From an uncultured Ruminococcus sp. (GTDB lineage: Bacteria > Bacillota > Clostridia > Oscillospirales > Ruminococcaceae): 35,900 bases of DNA. Within the stretch, counting starts at the first letter, position 1. Each line of letters starts with the position of its first letter. The notes beneath the pieces were generated by a model. It was not told the origin of the DNA. It saw only the letters and a list, made by a program, of their open reading frames with translations, and ran no database searches. This document shows positions 15,964 through 23,757 of this stretch, in pieces. The stretch spans positions 1-35,900 of the forward strand of contig CACZPI010000130.1 of assembly GCA_902783005.1 (NCBI GenBank), read 5' to 3'. The translations under genes and the position numbers were made by a program.

Positions 15964-18279
15964 TTATTCAGCTGTCTGTTCGGGTGGTGCGGCTGCCGGC
16001 AGCGTTACTGTGACCTTGAACAGGTCGCCGTCGATCTGCAGGTCGAGGTTACCGTCATGCAGTGCGATCAGGCTTTGCGCGATGGATAAGCCAAGCCCGC
16101 TGCCTTCGGTATTCCGGGAGCGGTCTCCCTGCACGAAGCGCTCCATGAGTGCTTCCGCGCTGATGCCAAGCTGATTGGCTGAGATGTTGCGCAGCAGGAG
16201 GAAGATCCTGTCACCCTGCTGCATGGCATTCAGATAGACGCGGGTACCGTCCATCGCATATTTGCGGATGTTGGCGAAGAGATTGTCCATGACACGCCAC
16301 AGAAGGCGTCCGTCAGCGAAGACATACAAGGGATCCTCAGAAATATCGCTGATGATCCGGAGATTCTTTGCATCGAATTGTTCCGTGTATTCCCCAACCA
16401 TCTGTTCAATGAGGATGCGCAGATCCATTGTCTGCTTATCGGTTTTGATGCTTCCGGTCGTTGCCTTCGAGGCTTCCAGCACATCCTCTGTGAGTTTGCG
16501 AAGGCGGGCGGACTGCCGGGAGAGAACGTCGATGTATTCGAGTGCCTGTGTATCCTTTAGATCGAGCTTGGAGAGCAGATCCGTATAATTGATGATGGAA
16601 GTCAGCGGAGTGCGGATGTCATGTGAGACATTGGCGATCAGCTCCGTGCGGAACATTTCGCTTTTCAGCCGTTCGGAGATCGCTTTGTTCATGCCGTCTC
16701 CGAGAGAATTCAGACAGTCGGCGTGCTCTCGGAAGCGTCCGAACAAATGCTTCTCCGGAATCTTCGTTTCAAAGTCGCCGCCGGACATGGTTCTGCCGCC
16801 CTTGGAAAGAATATGCAGATTATAGACCACAGCGATCAGCAGAACGGATCCCGCTGCAAAGAGCATTATCTGCAAGATAATACCAAGCGGTTGGTATACG
16901 CTGGCCAGCAGGACATCTGACAGGAGCAGCACGCCGAAGATGCCTGCCAGCACCAGTGCCAGCTGCCAGAATCCGGGAAGTGCGGTAATGCAATCCCAGA
17001 GAAACCGGAAAAGCCGACTCAGTCCGTGCCAGATCCCAAGTACGATTTTCAGGATCAGATTATTCCGGAACAGCTCTCCCGTCCGGATGCGAACCGCAAG
17101 GGAATGCATCCACCAGAGCACCAGAACGGCACAGAAGAAGAATCCTCCCGAGATCACGCCCAGATTGATGACATGCTCATCTGAAATTTCCAGGATATGG
17201 ATTGCCAGAGCAAGGGCAGACCCCATGATCATCCCGAGGGCAGCAGTGAATACATCGAACGGCACCCGTTCAAAGATCCCGCCATGCGGTTCCTCCGGAT
17301 CGCCTGCATAGCCCGACTGCGACAGCAGCAGGATGATGCAGAGCAGGAAGCAGACGGCCGCTGCTGCGGTCACAGCGGGAATGACATACCGGAGCTGATA
17401 CCTGCGGTAGACTGTGCTGCGGACAGTGTAGTAGTGATCGTGCGCTGCAAGATCTGCCCGGACACAGCCGGTGATGTAGTACCCCGGCTCTGCATGCGGG
17501 ATCTGGTAGGTCACATGTGCATAGGTCTGCGGTTCCTCTGCCGGATCGGGTATGCGGTCGGTATATTCCAGGTAAGGCGTTCCTTCGTCGTCGAACCGGA
17601 ATTTGCAGTAATAATTTTCATCGTCATATCCTTCTACATATACGCCCTGTTCATCACTTCCGGCTTTGGAATCGTGCAATGCGTTGACGTCGGGCGTTTC
17701 AAAATCGGCAGCCTCCGATGCATCTTCACCGTAGCCGTACCGTTCCCTTTCTTCGTCCGAGGCGATGAGGTATTCCTCGATCATGATATTTTCGGCATTT
17801 TCCGGATAGCTGAATTCCTCCAGCTCATCCCAGCTGATATTGAAGGTCACATCCTCGTAGGTAACATCGGTATAGACCTGCACCCGTGACGCCTGCGGTT
17901 CAGCTGCATAGGACTGCAAAAGCGGCTTGTCATCCATATCATAGATGGTAAAATAGAAATTGCTCTGCGATTCATGATAGCCGTCCATAAATCCGTTTTC
18001 GAGCTGTGTCCGCAGCTGTTCCGAGATGGTTTCATCAAAATACCCTTCCTCACGCAGCGAAAGGAATTTATTTCGCAGGTTGAACATGTCATCGGCGCAC
18101 AGGTCATTGATCAGTTCATGGCAGAGCGTTTCGTAATCGGCAGCATAATATCTTGCGTTGTACAGGTACAATGTCACAAATCCGCCGCCTGCTGTGACCG
18201 CTGCACTGACAGCATACAGCAGAATCAGGATCAGCCGGAACCATCTTCTGCGGAGCAGGGGAATCTTCTGTTTGCTCAT
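15964..18279 (-). CDS. Membrane sensor histidine kinase
   Basis: The 771-residue kinase senses a signal at the membrane and phosphorylates its partner response regulator. It has one N-terminal helix (about 14-40), an extracytoplasmic domain of about 290 residues that is rich in acidic and Tyr residues, then a cluster of about six membrane helices (about 330-515). The cytoplasmic part has the H-box NVSHDIRTPLTSII with phospho-acceptor H553, an N-box DNLFANIRKYA, and a G-box EGSGLGLSIAQSLIALHDG. The ATG at 18279 is supported by AAGGAGG (18288-18294), which overlaps the stop of the upstream regulator gene. The two form one operon. The signal is unknown. Confidence 0.93.
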   Translation of the reverse strand: MSKQKIPLLRRRWFRLILILLYAVSAAVTAGGGFVTLYLYNARYYAADYETLCHELINDLCADDMFNLRNKFLSLREEGYFDETISEQLRTQLENGFMDGYHESQSNFYFTIYDMDDKPLLQSYAAEPQASRVQVYTDVTYEDVTFNISWDELEEFSYPENAENIMIEEYLIASDEERERYGYGEDASEAADFETPDVNALHDSKAGSDEQGVYVEGYDDENYYCKFRFDDEGTPYLEYTDRIPDPAEEPQTYAHVTYQIPHAEPGYYITGCVRADLAAHDHYYTVRSTVYRRYQLRYVIPAVTAAAAVCFLLCIILLLSQSGYAGDPEEPHGGIFERVPFDVFTAALGMIMGSALALAIHILEISDEHVINLGVISGGFFFCAVLVLWWMHSLAVRIRTGELFRNNLILKIVLGIWHGLSRLFRFLWDCITALPGFWQLALVLAGIFGVLLLSDVLLASVYQPLGIILQIMLFAAGSVLLIAVVYNLHILSKGGRTMSGGDFETKIPEKHLFGRFREHADCLNSLGDGMNKAISERLKSEMFRTELIANVSHDIRTPLTSIINYTDLLSKLDLKDTQALEYIDVLSRQSARLRKLTEDVLEASKATTGSIKTDKQTMDLRILIEQMVGEYTEQFDAKNLRIISDISEDPLYVFADGRLLWRVMDNLFANIRKYAMDGTRVYLNAMQQGDRIFLLLRNISANQLGISAEALMERFVQGDRSRNTEGSGLGLSIAQSLIALHDGNLDLQIDGDLFKVTVTLPAAAPPEQTAE

Positions 18280-18293
18280 GCACAATGCCTCCT

Positions 18294-19001
18294 TTAATGC
18301 GTTCCGCCGCTGTCGAGCTTGTAGCCCTGACCCCAGACGGCTTTCAGATACCGGGGATCAGCCGGGTTGATCTCGATTTTCTCGCGCAGGTGGCGGATAT
18401 GGACGGCGATCGTGCCTTCCGCCCCGTAGGGAAGCTCTCCGCGCACGGCTGTGTAGATCTCCTGCGGCGAGAATACACGATTCGGCGACTGCATCAGAAA
18501 CAGCAGAATGGCGTATTCCGTGGGCGTCAGATTGACGGGCTCGCCGTCTACCGTAACGGATTTTTCGGCATCATTGACCGCGATGTTGCCCACCCGCAGA
18601 AGCTGTCCGGCAGGTGTGCTGACAGCGCTGCCAAGCTGTGTATACCGCCGAAGCTGAGACCGTACACGGGCAAGCACCTCCATGGGATTGAAAGGCTTTG
18701 TGATGTAATCATCCGCCCCCAGATTCAGTCCGAGGATCTTATCCGTGTCCTCACTCTTTGCGGTCAGCAGAATGACAGGAATATTATAGCTTTCGCGCAG
18801 ACGCTGCATCATTTCAATGCCGTCCATTTCCGGCATCATAATGTCAAGCAGCACCAGGTCGATCTGTTCCTTCGCCAGAACGTCCAGACCTTTCTTGCCG
18901 TTATACGCGGTGTGCAGGGTGTAGTCCTCACCGGAGAGGTAGATTTTCAGTGCGCTGACGATATCGCGCTCGTCATCGCAGATCAGGATGTGATGTGACA
19001 T
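18294..19001 (-). CDS. OmpR-family response regulator
   Basis: The 235-residue protein has a receiver domain (about 1-118) with the acidic pocket ICDDE, phospho-acceptor D53 in LLDIMMPEMDG, the conserved Thr in LLTAKSE and the Lys in YITKPF. A winged-helix output domain (about 140-232) follows, with LTPTEYAILLFLM and VHIRHLREKIEI as the recognition elements. Its partner is the kinase encoded 14 bases downstream. The ATG at 19001 is preceded by AAGGAG, so the longer frame to 19127 is not used. TTAA repeats upstream of its promoter suggest autoregulation. Confidence 0.95.
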   Translation of the reverse strand: MSHHILICDDERDIVSALKIYLSGEDYTLHTAYNGKKGLDVLAKEQIDLVLLDIMMPEMDGIEMMQRLRESYNIPVILLTAKSEDTDKILGLNLGADDYITKPFNPMEVLARVRSQLRRYTQLGSAVSTPAGQLLRVGNIAVNDAEKSVTVDGEPVNLTPTEYAILLFLMQSPNRVFSPQEIYTAVRGELPYGAEGTIAVHIRHLREKIEINPADPRYLKAVWGQGYKLDSGGTH

Positions 19002-19032
19002 AGCAGGCTCCTTTTCAATTCGTACTGATTCT

Positions 19033-19098
19033 ATTATAAATGAAATCTGCAATGGATGCAATAGGAAAAGCATTAAGTTTCGTTTAATTCCCTTAATT
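19033..19098 (-). promoter_or_regulatory. Promoter and TTAA repeats upstream of the two-component operon
   Basis: TTGCAT (19056-19061) and TATAAT (19033-19038) on the minus strand are 17 bases apart. Directly upstream, TTAA occurs at 19073, 19084 and 19093, roughly one helical turn apart, the pattern usually bound by OmpR/PhoP-type regulators. Confidence 0.65.
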
Positions 19099-19182
19099 CT
19101 TCCGAATGGATGACCAGATAACTGCACATACTGTCTGCGGACATATCAATTGTAAACAAAATATGAACTTTTGGAAAATTGC

Positions 19183-19220
19183 TTGACAAATCAAATTAGA
19201 TTTGATACAATTGAATTGTA
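19183..19220 (+). promoter_or_regulatory. Promoter of the peroxidase-thioredoxin operon with embedded palindromes
   Basis: TTGACA (19183-19188) and TACAAT (19206-19211) are 17 bases apart. The spacer is a perfect 7-3-7 palindrome (19190-19206, half-site ATCAAAT). A perfect 7-1-7 palindrome (19206-19220, half-site TACAATT) covers the -10 element. The 7-1-7 shape is that of Fur/PerR-family boxes, which fits a peroxide-responsive repressor, but the actual regulator is not known. Confidence 0.75.
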
Positions 19221-19288
19221 CACAAGAGATGTACAGGACAAACAAGCAAGACAGTTCTATCAAGGAAACCGAAAAGGAGGAATTCATC

Positions 19289-19828
19289 ATGAGTATCTAT
19301 GATTTCAAGGTAAAGAAGAGAAAGAAAGGCGAGCTTGACCTCGCAGAAATGCGCGGCAAGGTCATGCTGATCGTTAATACCGCAACCGGATGCGGATTTA
19401 CCCCGCAGTATGAGGGGCTTGAGAAGCTCTACGAGAAGTACCATGCACAGGGCTTTGAGGTACTCGATTTTCCGTGTAACCAGTTCGGCAACCAGGCGCC
19501 GGGGGATGATGCGGAGATCCATGAATTCTGCACCGCACGATATAAGACCCGGTTTGACCAGCTTGCCAAGGTGGAAGTCAACGGCGAGCAGGAGAGCCCG
19601 GTATTTACGTTTCTGAAGGAAGCGGCTCCGACAGAGGAGGTCAAGGGTCTCAAGAACAAGATGACGATGAAGGCCATTGCGAAGATCAGTACGACCGCGC
19701 AGAAGCCCTCTGATATTCAGTGGAATTTCACGAAGTTTCTGGTAGACCGCGAGGGCAATGTCGTCAAGCGCTATGGCCCGACGACTGAGCCGGAGGTCAT
19801 CGACGCAGATATTGCGAAACTGATCTGA
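19289..19828 (+). CDS. Glutathione-peroxidase-family thiol peroxidase
   Basis: The 179-residue enzyme reduces peroxides in the cytoplasm. It has the GPx fold motifs: NTATGCGFTPQY with peroxidatic C35 (Cys, not selenocysteine), FPCNQF (61-66) and WNFTKFLVD near the C-terminus. EFCTARYKTRF carries C81 at the position of the resolving Cys in thioredoxin-dependent members, so reduction by thioredoxin is more likely than by glutathione. This is borne out by the next two genes. It is somewhat longer than typical bacterial members because of an insertion of Lys-rich sequence before WNFTKF. ATG at 19289 has AAGGAGG 8 bases upstream. Confidence 0.93.
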   Translation: MSIYDFKVKKRKKGELDLAEMRGKVMLIVNTATGCGFTPQYEGLEKLYEKYHAQGFEVLDFPCNQFGNQAPGDDAEIHEFCTARYKTRFDQLAKVEVNGEQESPVFTFLKEAAPTEEVKGLKNKMTMKAIAKISTTAQKPSDIQWNFTKFLVDREGNVVKRYGPTTEPEVIDADIAKLI

Positions 19829-19866
19829 AAACGAACCGATTACAGAAAATAGAAGGAGTGATTCAA

Positions 19867-20184
19867 ATGCAGGTCATTGCAGTAACGAAGGAAAATTTTG
19901 AGGCAGAGGTTCTCCGATCTGAGAAAACCGTCATTGCCGATTTCAATGCCGACTGGTGCGGCCCGTGCAAGATGCTGCGTCCGGTTCTGGACGAGCTGGC
20001 AGCGGAGCGTGAGGATGTGAAGTTTGTTTCCATTAATATTGATGACGAGGATGAGCTTGCAGATGCGTATGATGTCTCTTCGATCCCGTGCCTCGTGGTA
20101 TTCCGCGGCGGTGCTGAGGTGACCCGCAGCATCGGTCTCAAGCCCAAGGATGCAGTTGCAGCACTGGCAGATGCGGAGGGATAA
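19867..20184 (+). CDS. trxA: Thioredoxin
   Basis: A 105-residue thioredoxin with the redox motif WCGPC (C31, C34) after ADFNAD and the cis-Pro segment SSIPCLVVF, where an extra Cys follows the Pro in place of the usual Thr. It is the likely electron donor for the upstream peroxidase and substrate of the downstream reductase. The ATG at 19867 is used because AAGGAG is 8 bases upstream; the GTG at 19858 overlaps that site. Its stop is 3 bases before trxB. Confidence 0.96.
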   Translation: MQVIAVTKENFEAEVLRSEKTVIADFNADWCGPCKMLRPVLDELAAEREDVKFVSINIDDEDELADAYDVSSIPCLVVFRGGAEVTRSIGLKPKDAVAALADAEG

Positions 20185-20187
20185 GGC

Positions 20188-21096
20188 ATGTACGATATTA
20201 TCATCATCGGCGCCGGCCCTGCGGGAATGACGGCTGCCATCTATGCCAGACGTGCTGCCAAATCCGTTCTGGTGCTGGAGGCAACCGGCTACGGCGGCCA
20301 GATCATCAATACCCCGGACATTGAGAACTATCCGGTCGAAGCGCATATTTCCGGATTCGACTTTGCCACGAAGGTCTATGAGCAGGCGCAGGCACTCGGC
20401 GCGGAGTTTGTCTTCGAGAAGGCAGTCGGCATTGAGGATTCCGGTGCGGAAAAGACCGTCATCACGACCAAGAACCGGTATACCGGCCGTGCGGTGATTC
20501 TTGCGACCGGATCCGAAAACCGGAAGCTCGGACTGGAAAATGAAGATGCGCTGGTAGGACGAGGCGTTTCGTACTGCGCGACCTGTGACGGTGCATTCTA
20601 CCGCAAGAAGACGGTTGCCGTTGTCGGCGGCGGCAATACGGCACTCGAGGATGCACTGTATCTCTCCGATCTGGCAGAAACGGTCTACCTGATCCATCGC
20701 CGTGATCAGTTCCGCGGAGAGGAATCGACCGTTGCGCGTCTGAAGGAACGTGAGAACATCCGGTTCGTCTACAACAGCACCGTCACGAAGCTGAATGCGG
20801 AGAAGAAGCTGCAAAGCATTGAAGTGACCAATCAGGACGGTACGGTGTCCACGATCGAAGTCAACGGCTTGTTTATCGCAGTCGGACGGATTCCGGAGAA
20901 TCAGAATTTTGCCTCTGTGATGGATCTCGATGAAGCCGGTTATGCGGTCGCGGCAGAGAACTGCCGGACGAAAACCCCCGGCATTTATGTAGCAGGGGAC
21001 AACCGCGTGAAGGATGTCCGCCAGCTTGTGACAGCCACCGCAGACGGTGCAGTTGCAGCCACAGAAGCCATCAGATATATCGGTACCCTGAAATGA
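20188..21096 (+). CDS. trxB: Thioredoxin reductase
   Basis: The 302-residue flavoenzyme transfers electrons from NADPH through FAD and a disulfide to thioredoxin. Visible motifs are the FAD-binding GAGPAG (8-13), the redox pair CATC (C130, C133), the nucleotide-binding GGGNTALEDA and HRRDQFR, which favours NADPH, and the second FAD motif GIYVAGD. Length is slightly below the usual 305-320. It is the last gene of the gpx-trxA-trxB unit and is followed by a terminator. Confidence 0.96.
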   Translation: MYDIIIIGAGPAGMTAAIYARRAAKSVLVLEATGYGGQIINTPDIENYPVEAHISGFDFATKVYEQAQALGAEFVFEKAVGIEDSGAEKTVITTKNRYTGRAVILATGSENRKLGLENEDALVGRGVSYCATCDGAFYRKKTVAVVGGGNTALEDALYLSDLAETVYLIHRRDQFRGEESTVARLKERENIRFVYNSTVTKLNAEKKLQSIEVTNQDGTVSTIEVNGLFIAVGRIPENQNFASVMDLDEAGYAVAAENCRTKTPGIYVAGDNRVKDVRQLVTATADGAVAATEAIRYIGTLK

Positions 21097-21102
21097 AACA
21101 TC

Positions 21103-21146
21103 AGCAGCCCCGGCAGGAAACTACCGGAGCTGCTTTGTGTTCTTTA
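21103..21146. terminator. Bidirectional terminator between trxB and the beta-helix gene
   Basis: A stem of 6 + 4 base pairs with one mismatch (21103-21113 with 21124-21134) and a 10-base loop is followed on the plus strand by TTGTGTTCTTT. The convergent gene stops at 21144. Confidence 0.65.
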
Positions 21147-22502
21147 TGCCTGTTTGACGGATTTCTTCTTTCTTTTCTTCTTTTTCTTTTTGCGCTTGGA
21201 AGCAGAGAGAACAAGCAGAAGTACGATAATTGCGATCACCAGAACGCCCAGAATGATCAGAATGGCAATGGTGCTCAGCCCCTGGAAGGAACGGTGAAGG
21301 GTAAGATTCCCGTCCTTTTCCTTCATGGTGAAATCAGGTGTATCCATGGTAAAGAGGTTATCGCCGGACCATCCATACGCAAAGGTATATTCATTCTTGC
21401 CGCCTGTGTAGCTCACACCGATGGCCGAGGAGGAGGTGTTCAGACCGGCATTCTCAATGCGGCTCCCGGCGAAGGTTCCGTTCTTGTCCGAATAGAAGGA
21501 CAGATTGCTGGTATCGCCGTTGGAGAGCAGGTTGCCCGAGATCGTAACAACACCGCTGACCTGGATCGGGACATTGGACATATCAAGAATGCCGCCGCCG
21601 CCCCAGGGCACATCCGGAGAATGTGCGATATTTTTCTGAATGACAGAGCCGTCCTTCAGATTCAGTACCGCATCCGAATTGATAGATAAGCCGCCGCCCG
21701 TTGCAGCAGAATTGGATTCCAGGCTGAAGGTCATGATCTCTGCGCTGCCGCCCTGGAGATAGATGCCGCCGCCCGAACCGGAAGCTCGGTTTTTGGTAAA
21801 CTGGCCGCCGATGATCCGGATGGTTCCGTCTACGGAAGCCAGACCACCGCCGTTCTGGGAGGCAGAATTGCCTGTGACAATACCGCCTGTCATATTCAGC
21901 GAGGCCCCCGATCCGCCGAGCATGATGCCGCCGCCGTTGCCGTCGGTTTTATTGCCTGTGATGCTGCCGCCCCACAGATTCAGGCTTGCGCCGGGTTCAA
22001 CAAAAATACCACCGGCACCGGATGTGCTGTTGCCGCCGCAGAGCTTTCCGGTATTACCAGACTTTGTATCACTCAGATACAGCGATCCGCCTTCCTGAAT
22101 GCAGAGCACCTCTCCGTTGTCGATCGCGGAATCAAGCGCACGGTCAACCGAGAAGCCGTTGAGATCAATCGTGATCTCACAGCCTGTCGGGACACAGATC
22201 ACGCCGCCGTTGACAAATCCGCCGCCGTCTTTGCCGAAGCTGCCGTCCTCAGCAGCACGCCAGTCCGCATACAGCGTCACGGTAGCATTGTGCTTGGCAA
22301 CCGCCTCATTCCACATCGCGGAAGCGCCGCCGGATTCGATCGTGTCATAATAATAAGTGGTCTTGCCGGAAGCGGTCACAGCGCCGACAGCGTCCGGAGG
22401 TGCCGATTCTGCATTGACCGGCAGTATAGACAGCATGCCGGACAAACAGAACCCGGCGGCTGCAATACCGATCAGTTTTTGCAGTGTCGATTGATATTTC
22501 AT
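21144..22502 (-). CDS. Surface right-handed beta-helix protein with C-terminal membrane anchor
   Basis: The 452-residue product has a signal peptide (about 1-31, ending LPVNA), a repeated central part and one hydrophobic anchor (about 405-430) followed by a very basic tail with runs of Lys and Arg. The repeats, about 25 residues each, contain GGSITGNKTDGNGGGIMLGG, GGIVTGNSASQNGGGL and FTKNRASGSGGGIYL, the pattern of right-handed beta-helix and chlamydial-type Pmp repeats. It should be held on the membrane with its helix outside the cell. No sortase LPxTG signal is present, since the tail is a transmembrane-type anchor. Function could be adhesion or polysaccharide binding, which is inference. 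It is transcribed from its own promoter. Confidence 0.8.
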   Translation of the reverse strand: MKYQSTLQKLIGIAAAGFCLSGMLSILPVNAESAPPDAVGAVTASGKTTYYYDTIESGGASAMWNEAVAKHNATVTLYADWRAAEDGSFGKDGGGFVNGGVICVPTGCEITIDLNGFSVDRALDSAIDNGEVLCIQEGGSLYLSDTKSGNTGKLCGGNSTSGAGGIFVEPGASLNLWGGSITGNKTDGNGGGIMLGGSGASLNMTGGIVTGNSASQNGGGLASVDGTIRIIGGQFTKNRASGSGGGIYLQGGSAEIMTFSLESNSAATGGGLSINSDAVLNLKDGSVIQKNIAHSPDVPWGGGGILDMSNVPIQVSGVVTISGNLLSNGDTSNLSFYSDKNGTFAGSRIENAGLNTSSSAIGVSYTGGKNEYTFAYGWSGDNLFTMDTPDFTMKEKDGNLTLHRSFQGLSTIAILIILGVLVIAIIVLLLVLSASKRKKKKKKRKKKSVKQA

Positions 22503-22538
22503 GAAAAATCTCTCCGTTCTTTGACTGAATCTACTATT

Positions 22539-22567
22539 ATTATACTAAAAATCCGCCGGAATTACAA
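22539..22567 (-). promoter_or_regulatory. Sigma-A promoter for the beta-helix gene
   Basis: On the minus strand TTGTAA (22562-22567) and TATAAT (22539-22544) are 17 bases apart, about 37 bases before the ATG at 22502. A GGAGAG ribosome site lies at 22510-22515. Confidence 0.75.
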
Positions 22568-22673
22568 GCAAGGAAAAGCCGGATTTTCCTGTACAGGTAT
22601 TCTATTTTTTGTGTAAAACGACAAAAACGTGTACAATATTTCCATTTCTGTCAGCGCTTTTCCGGGGAAGGAC

Positions 22674-22702
22674 TTGACAAAAACGCAGTTATCCGGTATA
22701 CT
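22674..22702 (+). promoter_or_regulatory. Sigma-A promoter for the rhomboid-like gene
   Basis: TTGACA (22674-22679) and TATACT (22697-22702) are separated by 17 bases. The start codon at 22737 follows AAGGAGG. Confidence 0.85.
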
Positions 22703-22736
22703 GAATATAATCGTATCCAAAGAGAAGGAGGACATT

Positions 22737-23462
22737 ATGAACCATAAGATCCTGAATAAACTGGAACGGAAATTCGGACGCTTTGCCATCCCGAATCTGA
22801 TGATGATTGTCATTTTTGGCATGGCGCTCGTGTTCCTGATCGACACGTTTATCAATCCGGAGTATACCTTCAATCTCAGCTCGCTCATCATGTTTTCAAG
22901 GGAGGACATTCTGGCCGGGCAGGTCTGGCGGATCCTGACCTTTGTATTCCTGCCTCCGTCCTACAGCATTATCTTTATCGCATTTACGCTGTATTTTTAT
23001 TACCTGATCGGCACGGCGCTGGAAAGCCAGTGGGGCAGCTTCCGGTTTAATGTCTACTATTTTACAGGCATTATCGGCTCTATCATTGTCGGGTTGATCA
23101 CCGGGTTTGCCACGAATGATTATCTGAATATGACGTTGTTCCTGGCATTTGCAATGCTGTTCCCGAATTTTGAAGTGATGCTGTTCTTCTTCATTCCGGT
23201 GAAGATCAAGTGGCTTGCGTGGCTGGATTCCGTGCTGATGTTTGTCAGCTTCCTGTTCTCCTCCTGGCCGCAGCGGTTTGCACTGCTGGTTGCATTTGCG
23301 AATTTCCTGTTTTTCTTCGGGCCGGAGCTTTTGTACCATGGCAAGATGATCGCAAGGCGCATTGGGCTGAAATTCAAGAAAAAGAAGTACACACCGAATG
23401 AGCACAAGCAGAACTGGAAGAATCATTGGTGGGATGACCACAACAATAACCCCTTCCGATAA
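22737..23462 (+). CDS. Rhomboid-like membrane protein without a catalytic motif
   Basis: The 241-residue protein has about six membrane segments. The stretch WRILTFVFLPP...FYYLIGTALESQWGSFRFNVYYFTGIIG (about residues 61-120) follows the layout of rhomboid helices 2-3, where rhomboids read WRL(L/I)T..FLH and the L.LE...GS.RF loop. The catalytic Ser motif GxSG and the partner His are not visible: the matching helix reads GIIGSIIVGLITGF and later helices lack the GxxxAHxxG pattern. It is therefore probably a rhomboid-fold pseudoprotease. The C-terminal tail is soluble, basic and ends HWWDDHNNNPFR. I use the ATG at 22737, as the longer frame from 22629 would begin upstream of the promoter. Confidence 0.75.
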   Translation: MNHKILNKLERKFGRFAIPNLMMIVIFGMALVFLIDTFINPEYTFNLSSLIMFSREDILAGQVWRILTFVFLPPSYSIIFIAFTLYFYYLIGTALESQWGSFRFNVYYFTGIIGSIIVGLITGFATNDYLNMTLFLAFAMLFPNFEVMLFFFIPVKIKWLAWLDSVLMFVSFLFSSWPQRFALLVAFANFLFFFGPELLYHGKMIARRIGLKFKKKKYTPNEHKQNWKNHWWDDHNNNPFR

Positions 23463-23474
23463 TCTTTGATCCAA

Positions 23475-23515
23475 TTCCCTCCATACCAGGCGGTATGGAG
23501 GGAAATTTTTGTTTT
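23475..23515 (+). terminator. Strong terminator after the rhomboid-like gene
   Basis: A perfect 13-base stem (23475-23487 with 23492-23504) with a 4-base loop is followed by ATTTTTGTTTT. It isolates the sulfate operon from upstream transcription. Confidence 0.92.
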
Positions 23516-23525
23516 CTTCAAAAGT

Positions 23526-23657
23526 CATAGTAAACCTATGTGTTTTATTTGTATAATTTCATACCCGCCTGAATTTTCTTTTCGTTCACGCCTACAAAAA
23601 AGAGAATGGGGTATTGACTTTCGGAAGGCAGATGCGTATAATAAAAGCATAGTAAAC
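23526..23657. repeat. Repeated CATAGTAAAC element around the sulfate operon promoter
   Basis: The 10-base word CATAGTAAAC occurs at 23526-23535 and again at 23648-23657, 122 bases apart. The first copy extends into a perfect 5-5-5 inverted repeat (CATAG, spacer, CTATG, 23526-23540). One copy lies upstream and the other immediately after the promoter, the arrangement expected of operator sites for a repressor of sulfate uptake. The regulator is unknown. Confidence 0.5.
23614..23642 (+). promoter_or_regulatory. Sigma-A promoter of the sulfate uptake operon
   Basis: TTGACT (23614-23619) and a perfect TATAAT (23637-23642) are 17 bases apart. The transcript would begin near 23649 and carry the leader ORF before sbp. 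Confidence 0.88.
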
Positions 23658-23697
23658 ATACCAAACAAATATGAATACGGTATAAAGGAGCAAAATC

Positions 23698-23757
23698 ATG
23701 AAACAGAGCTACTGGCAGGCATTTGCCGCCGGAGGGATCATCCGTTGTTGTGGCTGA
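23698..23757 (+). CDS. 19-residue leader peptide with tandem cysteines
   Basis: A short ORF starts at an ATG with a strong AAAGGAG (23684-23690) 7 bases upstream and encodes MKQSYWQAFAAGGIIRCCG before a TGA. It lies between the sulfate promoter and sbp, ending 69 bases before the sbp start. Two consecutive Cys codons (TGT TGT) two codons before the stop are what a cysteine-sensing attenuator would show: in actinobacteria, short ORFs ending in Cys runs control sulfur genes by ribosome stalling. I see no clear terminator hairpin after it, so control might act through Rho or translation coupling. Expression as a leader is inferred, not shown. Confidence 0.6.
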   Translation: MKQSYWQAFAAGGIIRCCG

